Assembly (NCBI GenBank): GCA_943789165.1
Contig: CALSTB010000002.1
Coordinates: forward strand, 186,001-250,000
Source of the DNA: an uncultured Bacteroidia bacterium
GTDB taxonomy: Bacteria > Bacteroidota > Bacteroidia > NS11-12g > UBA9320
Direction: 5' to 3'
DNA: 64,000 nt
Shown here: positions 9,518 to 17,930 of the stretch, piece by piece
Position numbering within the stretch: the stretch's first letter is position 1
Layout: every line of letters begins with the position of its first letter
Made by a program: the position numbers and the translations under genes
The notes under the pieces: model-generated
Told to the model about the DNA's origin: nothing
The model's database searches: none
The model's input: only the letters and a program-made list of their open reading frames with translations

Positions 9518-12500
9518 ATGTCTCTTCGAATTGTATGCACAGCTGCTTTGCTCATGTTGATTTCTGTTCATGCAGAGGCACAAGATCTATCTAATTTGCG
9601 CACGAAGGTGGTTTTATTCACTTCCGACACTACGCAAATTGACACCCTCTTTTTTGTTCCAGAATCCGTCACTATCGACGGTTACGATACTAGCCAGTTC
9701 AAGATGTTGGCAAGCTTGTCGAGCATTGTGTGGTTAGGTGATGAATTCCCGAAGGATTCAGTCACCATCCACTATCGGGTTATTCCGTTTGACTTTAAGA
9801 CCGTTTATCGAAAGAAAGAATCCAACCTAATTGGCGTCGATTACACCAATCCGTTTGCCTACATCCCTGACAAAGACAGGCAATCCGGACAAAACACAGA
9901 CGACATCAAAACCATGGGAAACATCTCACGAGGTATTGGTTTTGGTAACAAACAGGATGTAACCGTCAACAGTAATTTAAACCTTAGGTTAAACGGTCGA
10001 ATACAAGACAAAATTGACATCATTGCTGCAATTTCTGACGAGAACAACCCTATCCAGCCGGAGGGAAACACCCAACAAATTCAAGATTTTGATCGGGTGT
10101 ACATCCAATTGAAACAAGACTCCGCCTCGCTCATAGCGGGTGATTTTCCAATGATTACACCCGACAGTTCATACTTTATGAAGTATAACAAAAAATCGCG
10201 TGGACTACAGGTAGAGCAAAGCTTTACAAACAAACACGGTTATTGGAAACTTGCAGGTGAAGGTGCCGTAAGCCGTGGACGATTTTCTAGAAACACGGTT
10301 GCGGGTATTGAAGGAAATCAAGGTCCGTACAGATTGTCGGGAGCCAATGGCGAAACTTTTATCATCATCATCAGTGGGACTGAACAGGTGTATTTGGATG
10401 GACAATTACTAACGCGTGGAGAACAGAATGATTACGTGATCAATTACAACACAGGAGAGTTGACGTTTACGCCTAAACACTTAATCACACAATACAGTCG
10501 GATTGTCATCGAGTTTCAATATTCGGATAGAAATTATGGTCGGTCGGTGGTTCGATTTGGCGGAAGCTACACGCAAGGTAAATGGAATATTCGCGGAAAT
10601 TTCTTCAATGAACAAGACAACAAAAATCAACCGTTTCAGCAAAATTTGGAAGACTCTATCAATGGCACACCTACCCGGCAATTCTTGAGTGACGCCGGTG
10701 ACGCACAATTTGTGTATGCACCAAAGTTTACAGAAATCACAGAAATTGACCCAAACCAAATCACGTATGTTCAGAAAGATAGCAACGGCAACTCCATATT
10801 CGTCCAATATCAAACGGGCGACACTGGGAAGCAATACCGTGTGTCTTTTAGCTATGTGGGTTCTGGCAATGGAAACTATGTACAAAAACTCAGTACTGCG
10901 AACGGGAAGGTCTTTGAATGGGTTGATCCTTTAGGCGGTCTTCCAACAGGTGATTACGCACCCGTTCAGATATTGATTCCTCCGAAAAAATTAGAAATGA
11001 TTAATCTAGGTTTCGACTATCACGTGTCTAAAAACACCATGGTATCCGTGGAGTTTGTTCGGTCGAATAACGACGTCAATACATTTAGTTCCATCGACAA
11101 AGACAACGACATAGGATATGGCATACGATTAGATGTTGAGAATAGTGCGGTTCTCAGCTCGGATTCAATAAATCCTTGGAAGATGCGGTCAAAAGTCTCG
11201 TATGAATTAACCCAAAAGGATTTCAGATACATTGAACGATATCGAAATGTTGAGTTTGACAGAAAGTGGAATAGAACACTCGACAACCCAAACGACAACG
11301 ACAAAGTATACACCGAAGAGCGCATTGCCAATGCGTTAATTCAAATCAACAAAGGCAATTCCATGCAACTGATTATTGATGAATCGTATTACCAACGCGG
11401 CTTATCGGACATTGGTTTGGCCCACAGTTATTCCGGACAGTATTACAAAAACGGCTATTTACTAAAAGGTAGTTTCGACAATATATCGAGTTCATTGCCC
11501 TTTGGCGGAGTCACAGCAGACAATCGATTCACGCGATATGCGGGTTCGTTTGGGAAAAAGTCTAAATACATCAAGTCCACCATACAATATCAAAACGAAA
11601 AAAGTGCGTTTTCAAATAACAACGATTCATTGTTTGGCTCTAGCTATGCCTTTGACCAAGTTACCTTAGACATCAGCAGCAGTGATTCCAACACAGTTAC
11701 GTATGGCTTAACAGCGAATCGAAGATTGGATTACAGAGGACAAGAAGGTGATTTTGCCGCAACTACCGATGGTCGAGACGCCAGTTTAAACTTAGGATGG
11801 AGACAATCGCGAAACGTCCAGTTTAACTTAACGTCAGCGTATCGTGAGTTGCATTTTAGAGATACGAGTCTACAAAACGGGAAGCCAGAAAACACCTTAC
11901 AAGGTCGGTTTGAAACGAGGTTGGTTTTACTCAAAAAAATAGTGACTACCAATGCCTATTATCAGTTAGGGACGGGACAGGAACAGCGAAGAGAATATAG
12001 TTATTTGGAAGTTGGTGATGGAAATGGAAATTACGTTTGGAACGATTATGACAGCAATGGTATTCAAAGCTTAAACGAATTTGAAATCGCCTCAAGCTTT
12101 GATATTGGTCGCGCAAATTTCATCCGACAGTTTTTACCAGTTCAAGGATTTATCAAATCCTATAGCAGTGAATTCAATCAGAATATTCGAATACGACCTG
12201 CGGCTGTGTTACGCAAAACCAAGAGCACACCTTTAAAATTTGTCCGTCGTTTTAGCAATGTAAGTTCTTTTAAAATTCAGAAAAAGGTAACCAACAACCA
12301 AAATGATTTCATCAATCCATTTGTCCAAAACGTTGCCGACACCTCATTGTTAAGCACGAATTCAATCATCCGTTCCGTGTTATCGTTTAACCAATCAAGT
12401 CCGGTATTTGGTATCGACTATCAGTGGTTTAAAAATCAAAACAAGATTTTATTGATTAACGGTGTGGATGCTCGAAATGGCCGAGAGAATAAGTTGAAGA

Positions 12501-13003
12501 TGCGTTATAACATCAACAAAAGCTACGAAGTGATTGTTGAAGCGTCTGAAGGAAACAAAACCTATACCTCTCAGTTTTTAACAGATCGGGCGTTTAGCTA
12601 CGACTTCAATACCATCAAACCGAAACTGGGATATCAGTTTAAGCAAAGCTTTCGGATTGAGATGTATTACGAATATTTCGAAGCAAAGAACAAGGCCGAA
12701 TATGGGAATGAGGCCACGTATAACCACGACGTCACCGCAGAATTACGATGGAATTTCTTGAATAAAGGAACTATTCGAACCAACGTGGGTTTGGTCAATA
12801 TCAACTATAATGGCAACGACAATTCACCAGTAGCTTACGAATTGTTGGCAGGATTGAAAAACGGTCGAAACGTGAAGTGGAGACTACAAGTGGAACAGCG
12901 GTTTTCTAACAACATACAGTTGTTAATCAATTATGATGGACGGCAGAGCATTGATAGCCCGGTAATACATATTGGCAGGGTGCAGGCGAGGTATTTGTTT
13001 TAA
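9518..13003 (+). CDS. Large exported protein, probable outer-membrane beta-barrel, unknown function
   Basis: I do not recognise a characterised family. A clear signal peptide ends at AEAQ (about residue 22). The rest of the 1161 residues is rich in alternating polar/aromatic strands and ends in an aromatic residue (RVQARYLF), as expected for an outer-membrane barrel. Residues about 135-215 include NLNLRLNGRIQDKIDIIAAI and PEGNTQQIQDFDRVYIQLK. A later stretch reads VYLDGQLLTRGEQNDYVINY. Both remind me of the N-terminal parts of Bacteroidota surface proteins such as SprA, but this is only a resemblance. It may have its own promoter. AT-rich repeats begin at its stop codon. Confidence 0.75.
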   Translation: MSLRIVCTAALLMLISVHAEAQDLSNLRTKVVLFTSDTTQIDTLFFVPESVTIDGYDTSQFKMLASLSSIVWLGDEFPKDSVTIHYRVIPFDFKTVYRKKESNLIGVDYTNPFAYIPDKDRQSGQNTDDIKTMGNISRGIGFGNKQDVTVNSNLNLRLNGRIQDKIDIIAAISDENNPIQPEGNTQQIQDFDRVYIQLKQDSASLIAGDFPMITPDSSYFMKYNKKSRGLQVEQSFTNKHGYWKLAGEGAVSRGRFSRNTVAGIEGNQGPYRLSGANGETFIIIISGTEQVYLDGQLLTRGEQNDYVINYNTGELTFTPKHLITQYSRIVIEFQYSDRNYGRSVVRFGGSYTQGKWNIRGNFFNEQDNKNQPFQQNLEDSINGTPTRQFLSDAGDAQFVYAPKFTEITEIDPNQITYVQKDSNGNSIFVQYQTGDTGKQYRVSFSYVGSGNGNYVQKLSTANGKVFEWVDPLGGLPTGDYAPVQILIPPKKLEMINLGFDYHVSKNTMVSVEFVRSNNDVNTFSSIDKDNDIGYGIRLDVENSAVLSSDSINPWKMRSKVSYELTQKDFRYIERYRNVEFDRKWNRTLDNPNDNDKVYTEERIANALIQINKGNSMQLIIDESYYQRGLSDIGLAHSYSGQYYKNGYLLKGSFDNISSSLPFGGVTADNRFTRYAGSFGKKSKYIKSTIQYQNEKSAFSNNNDSLFGSSYAFDQVTLDISSSDSNTVTYGLTANRRLDYRGQEGDFAATTDGRDASLNLGWRQSRNVQFNLTSAYRELHFRDTSLQNGKPENTLQGRFETRLVLLKKIVTTNAYYQLGTGQEQRREYSYLEVGDGNGNYVWNDYDSNGIQSLNEFEIASSFDIGRANFIRQFLPVQGFIKSYSSEFNQNIRIRPAAVLRKTKSTPLKFVRRFSNVSSFKIQKKVTNNQNDFINPFVQNVADTSLLSTNSIIRSVLSFNQSSPVFGIDYQWFKNQNKILLINGVDARNGRENKLKMRYNINKSYEVIVEASEGNKTYTSQFLTDRAFSYDFNTIKPKLGYQFKQSFRIEMYYEYFEAKNKAEYGNEATYNHDVTAELRWNFLNKGTIRTNVGLVNINYNGNDNSPVAYELLAGLKNGRNVKWRLQVEQRFSNNIQLLINYDGRQSIDSPVIHIGRVQARYLF

Positions 13004-13034
13004 TTGATAATTGTTAATTCCATCTCTTTAGTTC

Positions 13035-13191
13035 AAAACAGTGGTGAGCGAAGCAGGTACTATTTTAACACAGAGGACACGAAGAAGGCACAGAGCACAC
13101 AGAGAAACTGAATATCGAAAAGTTGTTAAACGCCTTAATTGATAATTGTTAATTGTTAATTCCATCTAGTCGATTGTTAGGTCAAGACCCA
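13035..13191 (+). repeat. Interspersed repeat, copy A
   Basis: About 157 bp that aligns with copy B (13354-13509). Both contain GAGCGAAGC, then TTTTAACACAGAGGACAC, AGAGAAACTG, TATCGAAAAG, CGCCTTAATTG, TAATTCCATCTAG and GATTGTTAGGTCAAGACCCA. The aligned cores (13063-13191 and 13381-13509) are both 129 bp. A short extra piece of its AT-rich part (TTAATTGATAATTGTTAATT) begins at the stop codon at 13001. No open frame is evident. Confidence 0.8.
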
Positions 13192-13206
13192 GGATAAAAA
13201 GACTCA

Positions 13207-13262
13207 AGACATACCCATATTTTTCATTTTTCGTTGTTCACCTTGCATCGCTCCGCCCCTCA
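13207..13262 (+). repeat. Short interspersed repeat D, copy 1
   Basis: Shares GACATACCCATAT/TTTCATTTTTCG and the 3' core CACCTTGCATCGCTCCGCCC with a second copy at 14325-14392, where the core reads GCCTTGCACCGCTCCGCCC. The two copies bracket the toxin-antitoxin genes. Noncoding. Confidence 0.65.
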
Positions 13263-13353
13263 AGATCCTGTACTATCCTACATATATCCCTATTGAAAAC
13301 ATTTCTATCAATTAGAAATTAAACTTGTTTTTAATCATAGAAATCTCTGTGGT

Positions 13354-13509
13354 AAAAACTGTTTCTGAGCGAAGCTGGTGTTTTAACACAGAGGACACGG
13401 AGGAAACACGAAGGACACAGAGAAACTGCATATCGAAAAGATGTTACACGCCTTAATTGTTAGTTGTTAATCGTTAATTCCATCTAGCCGATTGTTAGGT
13501 CAAGACCCA
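13354..13509 (+). repeat. Interspersed repeat, copy B
   Basis: Direct-repeat partner of copy A (13035-13191), in the same orientation, with scattered substitutions and no length change over the 129-bp core. It ends at the same TCAAGACCCA boundary. A shorter third copy lies at 15311-15395. Confidence 0.8.
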
Positions 13510-13700
13510 CAGTTTATAAAAGGCCACAGAGTGGTCCAACATCATAACACCAAACAAGCACAAAGTCTTCAGCCCCAGCGGGGTGGCACATGAAGGTTGA
13601 ACACTAGTAATTGTTTGATGCTGGACCCAAGACACAGGAAGCCTTAACAGCGATAAGACTATAAGACCACTAAGTCATATCGAATAAAGGATACTAATAA
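13510..13700. other. Noncoding stretch with short hairpins and degenerate repeats
   Basis: No gene seen. It holds a CCCC-AGC-GGGG hairpin at 13573-13583, a GGCCAC/GTGGTC near-palindrome around 13523, and degenerate wording such as AAGACTATAAGACCACTAAG. GC hairpins of this kind recall REP-like intergenic elements in Bacteroidota, but no transposase gene is near. Confidence 0.5.
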
Positions 13701-13707
13701 GCACAAC

Positions 13708-13738
13708 TTGCAATTACCACATTTTGTACATAATTTTG
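13708..13738 (+). promoter_or_regulatory. Promoter of toxin-antitoxin pair
   Basis: TTG at 13708-13710, a 20-bp gap, then TAATTTTG at 13731-13738. This matches the Bacteroidota TTG / TAnnTTTG pattern 21 bp before the antitoxin ATG. TTTTGTAC occurs twice in a row here (13722-13729 and 13734-13741), so this direct repeat could be where the antitoxin binds to autoregulate. That last point is inference. Confidence 0.6.
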
Positions 13739-13759
13739 TACTTAATCAAGTGCAACATT

Positions 13760-14014
13760 ATGCAAATCACCACTGTGTCGGAATTTAGAAAAGACATCAA
13801 GTCATATTTAGATCGGGTAGTCAAGAACGTTGAAACCTTGATCATCAATCGTGGTAAAGATGCCGGAATAGTTGTGATGTCGTTAGATGAATACAATTCG
13901 TTAATGGCGACAAACCATGAGCTGTCTTCCCGCAAAAATGAAAAACGATTGGATTCGGCGATAGAAAAATTAAAGAAAGGTGAATCATCCTCTAAAGACT
14001 TAATCGAAGACTAA
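13760..14014 (+). CDS. Type II antitoxin, YefM/Phd family
   Basis: This antitoxin should neutralise the following YoeB-like toxin and repress their common promoter. The N-terminal Phd/YefM fold is recognisable in MQITTVSEFRKDIKSYLDRV, followed by INRGKDAGIVVMSLDEYNSL. The C-terminal part (NEKRLDSAIEKLKKGE) would form the toxin-wrapping helix. I start at the ATG at 13760 rather than the in-frame upstream codon at 13724, which would put the start inside the promoter. The product is 84 residues. The toxin starts 2 bp after its stop. Confidence 0.88.
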   Translation: MQITTVSEFRKDIKSYLDRVVKNVETLIINRGKDAGIVVMSLDEYNSLMATNHELSSRKNEKRLDSAIEKLKKGESSSKDLIED

Positions 14015-14016
14015 CC

Positions 14017-14274
14017 ATGAAATATGTTTTTGTAGATGAGTCATGGGAAGATTACTTGTATTGGCAGAAAACAGACAAAAACAAACTAAAAAAAATTAAC
14101 GAACTATTAAAAGACATCGCTCGAAACCCGTTTGATGGTATTGGTAAACCTGAACCTTTAAAGCATAAATATGCTGGCTTTTGGTCGAGAAGAATTGACA
14201 GTGAGCACAGACTGATTTACCAATATACCGACGATGAAATATTAATTGCTAAATGTCGGTTTCATTATGATTGA
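14017..14274 (+). CDS. Type II toxin, YoeB/Txe family mRNA interferase
   Basis: This is a ribosome-dependent mRNA endonuclease of the RelE/YoeB superfamily that halts translation when freed from its antitoxin. The 85-residue length matches E. coli YoeB (84). The known catalytic residues fall at the same positions: Glu46 in KPEPLKH, Arg65 in SEHRLIY, and His83-Tyr84 in KCRFHYD at the C-terminus. The toxin therefore looks active. It sits 2 bp downstream of the antitoxin. The pair is flanked on both sides by copies of intergenic repeats, which suggests a movable or recently acquired module. Confidence 0.93.
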   Translation: MKYVFVDESWEDYLYWQKTDKNKLKKINELLKDIARNPFDGIGKPEPLKHKYAGFWSRRIDSEHRLIYQYTDDEILIAKCRFHYD

Positions 14275-14324
14275 AAACGTGATGCCAACCACCTAAAACC
14301 ACCAAATTGCATAACGAGATATTC

Positions 14325-14392
14325 GAGACACACCAATATCTTTCGTTTTTCGTTTTTCACTTGTAGTTAGCCTTGCACCGCTCCGCCCCTCA
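14325..14392 (+). repeat. Short interspersed repeat D, copy 2
   Basis: Second copy of the element at 13207-13262, 12 bp longer because of extra TTTCG/TTTTTC units. It sits just after the toxin gene. The following bases up to 14569 hold no gene; they contain a perfect GAAAGCC-TCT-GGCTTTC hairpin at 14461-14477. Confidence 0.6.
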
Positions 14393-14569
14393 GCATTATT
14401 TTCTCTAGTGAGCTTGAGATTCGGTTGGTTCACCCTGTGCTTTGTTCTTATTATGAGGTTGAAAGCCTCTGGCTTTCTTAAGCTGAATACAACCAATTTG
14501 AGGGTCACCTTATTTAGACTCACACTAGGAATATAATATCAAAAGTACATTTGATTTCGTCGTTGAATT

Positions 14570-15181
14570 TTATTGAACAATTTCAATTTTGCAGTGTTTT
14601 TCATGGTCACTATGAGTTTGGTTGCGACAATGATAGAAAAGTTGTAAAATTAGTTGCCCTGTGTCTCCAGCAGTAAACAAGTAATCGTAACCAACATGAC
14701 TTCCCTTAGGAAGATCCACCTTGAATTTTGCGCCTAAACCTTGTAAGGGAACACTAATGCCTACACCTGATGGATGAACGTTCTTTGAAATGAGTTTAAT
14801 CTCATAGGATGAGTCTTTCATCATTCGTTTTAATGGTTGACCAAAATGCATGATTGTAACATCTAATTCTTCTAAGCTGCAGTTTTGATCAACTATTTCA
14901 CCATTTTCATATAATCCATGCCATCTAATTGAACCGTCTGTATAGAACTCATACCAATATCCATGTTTTTTATTGTCTCTCATTAGCCCTATTCCTAAAA
15001 GTTTGTCATTGCTATATGTGGTCCTAAGTAATTGTCCACCTCCTATATTTTCATCGTTATTCAACATAGCATGGTTTGTATCAGCAGGTGGAGTATGACA
15101 AGCCAATGCGTTCAAAATGAGACACGTATAAAGCACTATTTTGTTTATTACGATTCTTGGTTTGTGTTTGATTGAACTCAT
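14570..15181 (-). CDS. Lipoprotein of unknown function with MORN/YwqK-like segment
   Basis: Function not recognised. A hydrophobic N-terminus ends in NALAC with Cys28, a plausible although not ideal lipobox. Residues about 65-95 (KKHGYWYEFYTDGSIRWHG) resemble the repeat of MORN/YwqK-type proteins, in which tyrosine-glycine strands alternate. The C-terminal half (about 100-203) is unassigned. It lies alone on the minus strand between the toxin-antitoxin island and mpl. Nearby noncoding DNA (15182-15310) holds no recognised signal. Confidence 0.6.
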   Translation of the reverse strand: MSSIKHKPRIVINKIVLYTCLILNALACHTPPADTNHAMLNNDENIGGGQLLRTTYSNDKLLGIGLMRDNKKHGYWYEFYTDGSIRWHGLYENGEIVDQNCSLEELDVTIMHFGQPLKRMMKDSSYEIKLISKNVHPSGVGISVPLQGLGAKFKVDLPKGSHVGYDYLFTAGDTGQLILQLFYHCRNQTHSDHEKHCKIEIVQ

Positions 15182-15310
15182 TTAGTCGAAAATAATCAAT
15201 GTTTACTACTTTATGTTTAGCAAACAAATCACAAATTGTTTCAAGCGAGTTTACCACCCTAATATTTTTCTTGCAATGTGTTGTTGTTAAAACCGGTCTT
15301 ATGAAATTGT

Positions 15311-15395
15311 GATTTTAACCTCTGAGAACTCCGAGAACACAGAGAAACTGCATATCGAAAAGTTGTTAGACGCCTTAATTGTTAATTGTTAATTG
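15311..15395 (+). repeat. Interspersed repeat, copy C, reaching into mpl
   Basis: Partial copy of repeats A/B: TTTTAACC, ACACAGAGAAACTG, CATATCGAAAAGTTGTTAGA, CGCCTTAATTG and TTAATTG units. It runs past 15375, so its AT-rich end supplies the stop codon and the last six residues (QLTINN) of the minus-strand mpl gene. Confidence 0.75.
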
Positions 15396-16715
15396 CAACA
15401 CATCCTTCCCGCCAAAATTACCGGAGCTCATCATCAAGAAAACGGTTTTAGGTTTGGATAGATTTTTCAGTTGGCGCCACAAATCGTCGATATTGGTCTC
15501 CACCGTCACGTTTCCAAATTCATTTTGTACTTGATCAGCACTTAAGACTGCCATCTTTTTCATCTCAAACACATGGGCATTGAAATGCACGTAAGCAATG
15601 TCAGCAGCGTCCATGGTATTTTTGTATAAGGGCAAAAATTCTTGGTTCAAACTACTGAAAGTGTGCAATTCTAAAACAGCGACAACATGGTAATCGGCGT
15701 AGGTCGCTTTTACAGCTTCCACAGTGGCTTGCACTTTGCTTGGCGAATGGGCGAAGTCTCTAAAAATAACTTTGTCGTCCTGGTCGTAGACTTTCTCCAA
15801 TCGCTTGGCTGTTCCTGTAAAATATTGCAAAGCACCTAAACTATCCGACCTTGAAATCCCCAATTGCTCGCAGGCAATAATCGCCGCATTCATGTTTTCC
15901 AAATTGTGTTTTCCAAACACCGACATTTCATAGGTGATACCTCCGTCAGTAACCGTCACAACTGATTGATCCACTGTATGAGTAAGAGATTCATAAGGGA
16001 TAATGTGTTTCATCGATACTTTGGAAGCGATTTTCTGAAGTACATCATCGTTTTGGTAATAAATCAAACTACCCTCGTTTTTTATGGTCTCTGCAAACAA
16101 TTGAAATTGTTCGCAATACCCCTCCCACGTTGGAAACACATTGATATGGTCCCACGCAACACCCGTAATGATCGCCACATCTGGTTCGTACCACATAAAC
16201 TTAGATCGCCGGTCAATTGGAGAACTCAAATACTCATCGCCTTCTAAAATCACAATGGGAGCATCCGACAGTTTTACCATCAATTCAAATCCGTCTAACT
16301 GCGAGCCAACAAGGTAATCGAAAGCCATATTCCTTTCCATCAAGACATGCATTATCATGGCAGTCGTACTTGTTTTCCCATGACTCCCAGCCACTACCAC
16401 ACGTTTTTTATCCTGACATTGTTCGAAAACAAACTCTGGAAACGACTGGATTTTTAGACCCATCTTTTGGGCCTTCACCAATTCAGGATTATCGATTCTG
16501 GCGTGCATACCGAGGATGATTCTATCAATGTCTGGGGTGATGTTGTTTTCATCCCAGCCCATTTTTGCTGGTAACAATCCGGCAGCTGATAGTCGTCCTT
16601 TAGACGGTTCAAATATTTCATCGTCACTTCCCGAAACAGTATGTCCGTTTCGTTTTAATTCAAGCGCAATATTGTGCATGACCGCACCACCGATGGAAAT
16701 TAGATGAATTCGCAT
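15375..16715 (-). CDS. mpl: UDP-MurNAc:L-Ala-gamma-D-Glu-mDAP ligase (Mpl), murein recycling
   Basis: Mpl attaches the recovered tripeptide L-Ala-gamma-D-Glu-mDAP to UDP-MurNAc, short-cutting peptidoglycan synthesis. The three Mur-ligase domains are present. The N-terminal Rossmann segment IHLISIGGAVMHNIALEL is typical of Mpl. The ATP loop is GSHGKTST (residues 110-117). The C-terminal domain includes RDFAHSPSKVQATVEAVK. I start at the ATG at 16715 (MRIHLIS), because the 17 extra residues possible upstream are not Mur-like. The product is 446 residues. The 3' end is formed by repeat copy C, giving a tail that may be slightly altered. Confidence 0.92.
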   Translation of the reverse strand: MRIHLISIGGAVMHNIALELKRNGHTVSGSDDEIFEPSKGRLSAAGLLPAKMGWDENNITPDIDRIILGMHARIDNPELVKAQKMGLKIQSFPEFVFEQCQDKKRVVVAGSHGKTSTTAMIMHVLMERNMAFDYLVGSQLDGFELMVKLSDAPIVILEGDEYLSSPIDRRSKFMWYEPDVAIITGVAWDHINVFPTWEGYCEQFQLFAETIKNEGSLIYYQNDDVLQKIASKVSMKHIIPYESLTHTVDQSVVTVTDGGITYEMSVFGKHNLENMNAAIIACEQLGISRSDSLGALQYFTGTAKRLEKVYDQDDKVIFRDFAHSPSKVQATVEAVKATYADYHVVAVLELHTFSSLNQEFLPLYKNTMDAADIAYVHFNAHVFEMKKMAVLSADQVQNEFGNVTVETNIDDLWRQLKNLSKPKTVFLMMSSGNFGGKDVLQLTINN

Positions 16716-16795
16716 AATTCTGACATTAGTATGAAGCACAACGTTACAACATTGTAGGATATTCATGCGTTAAGAAAATCAACAGCTGTCGAGTT

Positions 16796-17029
16796 ATGAA
16801 AAAAAAATTAGTCTTTGTTGCTTTCGTGTTATTCTGTTCACTTGCCTTTATGCAGTACGTAACCATGAAACAAGTTTTTGATAAGTCTCCAGAAACAGTT
16901 GAATCAAACACATTAGATCAAGCCAACTTCCAACCTGTTAAGACTGAGATTTATTCAGCAGGCGATTATGTCGTAGTTAAAAAGGATGGCAAGTATTTCG
17001 TGTACGAGAAGAAAGCCAAATCAATCTAG
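16796..17029 (+). CDS. Small membrane-anchored or secreted protein, unknown
   Basis: A 77-residue protein that I do not recognise. Residues 4-24 are hydrophobic after MKKK, so it is either anchored or exported. The rest is hydrophilic and ends with AGDYVVVKKDGKYFVYEKKAKS, which looks like a short beta-rich SH3-like strand pair. It is divergent from mpl and overlaps the convergent minus-strand gene by four bases at their stop codons (17026-17029). Codon use looks ordinary, which supports a real gene. Confidence 0.6.
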   Translation: MKKKLVFVAFVLFCSLAFMQYVTMKQVFDKSPETVESNTLDQANFQPVKTEIYSAGDYVVVKKDGKYFVYEKKAKSI

Positions 17030-17583
17030 ATTTCCATTATTCGGAGCTCATCTCCGATAAACCATTTCCCCACAATTTCCATTGCTAAAAAGGTAATGTA
17101 GACCTTGTGTTTCCCACTTTGAACGAGATACGTTATTTCACCAAAGCGAACACCGTTTTCAAGTTCTTTTAAGTTAATACGTCGTTTCACCAACTCCATA
17201 TTCCGCATATTGAAACGCAACACCTTGGCATCTTTCATCATTTTCAAATGCTGCTTCCGCAAGTTGTGCTCCCAATATTGTTGTTTCAAAGTAGCCAGAC
17301 GCTGCAATTGTTTCAGGTCCATACTATCAAATTCCTCTTTTAACATATCCGCGGTGGGCATGTATGGAATCAACACATCAAACTTCTTTAGTTTTAAGAG
17401 ATTAAAAATGGAATCGGCAAGCTCAGGTAAGGTATCACATAAGTTACGACCATACCTTAATTCAACTGAATCGACTTTTACCCACGACAATGAATCGGAT
17501 TGCGTTTGTGCGACACAGACTGTAGCTTGATTTAACACCAAAACCAAAAAGGTAAACTGAAGAAAGCGGCAAATGGATTTCAT
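17026..17583 (-). CDS. Secreted protein of unknown function
   Basis: 185 residues, not recognised. A signal peptide ends near VCVAQ (residue 25). The mature part is largely alpha-helical and charged (QQYWEHNLRKQHLKMMKD), with a C-terminal strand region that ends WFIGDELRIMEI. It has no cysteines beyond the signal region and Cys49. Its stop overlaps that of the small plus-strand gene. A TATTTTTG -7 box lies 17 bp before the start. Confidence 0.65.
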   Translation of the reverse strand: MKSICRFLQFTFLVLVLNQATVCVAQTQSDSLSWVKVDSVELRYGRNLCDTLPELADSIFNLLKLKKFDVLIPYMPTADMLKEEFDSMDLKQLQRLATLKQQYWEHNLRKQHLKMMKDAKVLRFNMRNMELVKRRINLKELENGVRFGEITYLVQSGKHKVYITFLAMEIVGKWFIGDELRIMEI

Positions 17584-17600
17584 TCGTGGTTATTCAACGT

Positions 17601-17608
17601 CAAAAATA
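17601..17608 (-). promoter_or_regulatory. Candidate -7 element for the secreted-protein gene
   Basis: Read on the minus strand the bases are TATTTTTG, an exact TAnnTTTG match placed 17 bp before the start codon at 17583. The nearest upstream TTG is about 25 bp away, longer than usual. Confidence 0.4.
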
Positions 17609-17851
17609 TAGATATAATTATCCGTCCTGTTGTCAACACCAAAATATTACACGAGTTTTGGATATATCAGGCACGAGAATTTGGCTCAAATTGGCCTCCC
17701 CCCACTCCTTGATGTAAAAATGATGTTATCGTGACACTTATCTGACAAAGCAAGTAAACTAATGCTGCCCCATTACCGTTAAACTTGTATCTATTATTTA
17801 GTCAATAAGTTTTCTTACGACGAAGATTAATTGGTTTTACGACATCTAAGG

Positions 17852-17880
17852 CAGCCGACGTGAGTCGGCTGTTTTAATTT
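17852..17880 (+). terminator. Orphan intrinsic terminator
   Basis: CAGCCGAC, loop GTGA, GTCGGCTG (17852-17871), then TTTTAATTT. It is a perfect 8-bp, GC-rich stem with a T tract, oriented plus. The plus-strand gene upstream ends at 17029 and a minus-strand gene lies between. The terminator may therefore end an unannotated small RNA, or insulate the metal operon promoter 36 bp further on. Confidence 0.7.
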
Positions 17881-17915
17881 AAAGTCGTTTCATTCACAAC
17901 ATTCATACGAGCACC

Positions 17916-17923
17916 TATCTTTG
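17916..17923 (+). promoter_or_regulatory. -7 element of metal-import operon (TATCTTTG)
   Basis: An exact TAnnTTTG match ending 7 bp before the ATG at 17931. Transcription would start only a few bases before the start codon, giving a nearly leaderless mRNA. No clear -33 TTG is visible. The 17584-17930 gap otherwise holds the orphan terminator and no gene. Confidence 0.55.
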
Positions 17924-17930
17924 CATTGAC

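Noticed and set aside
3991-13061. GTGGTGAGCGAAGCAGG occurs both in the cyclophilin gene (3991) and in repeat A (13041)
   Set aside because: A 17-base match between two places in 64 kb is not very unlikely by chance, and in the cyclophilin it encodes conserved residues (VVSEAG).
14293-14523. 76-codon minus-strand frame after the toxin gene
   Set aside because: It runs across repeat D2 and a hairpin, has no family likeness and no promoter; likely chance.
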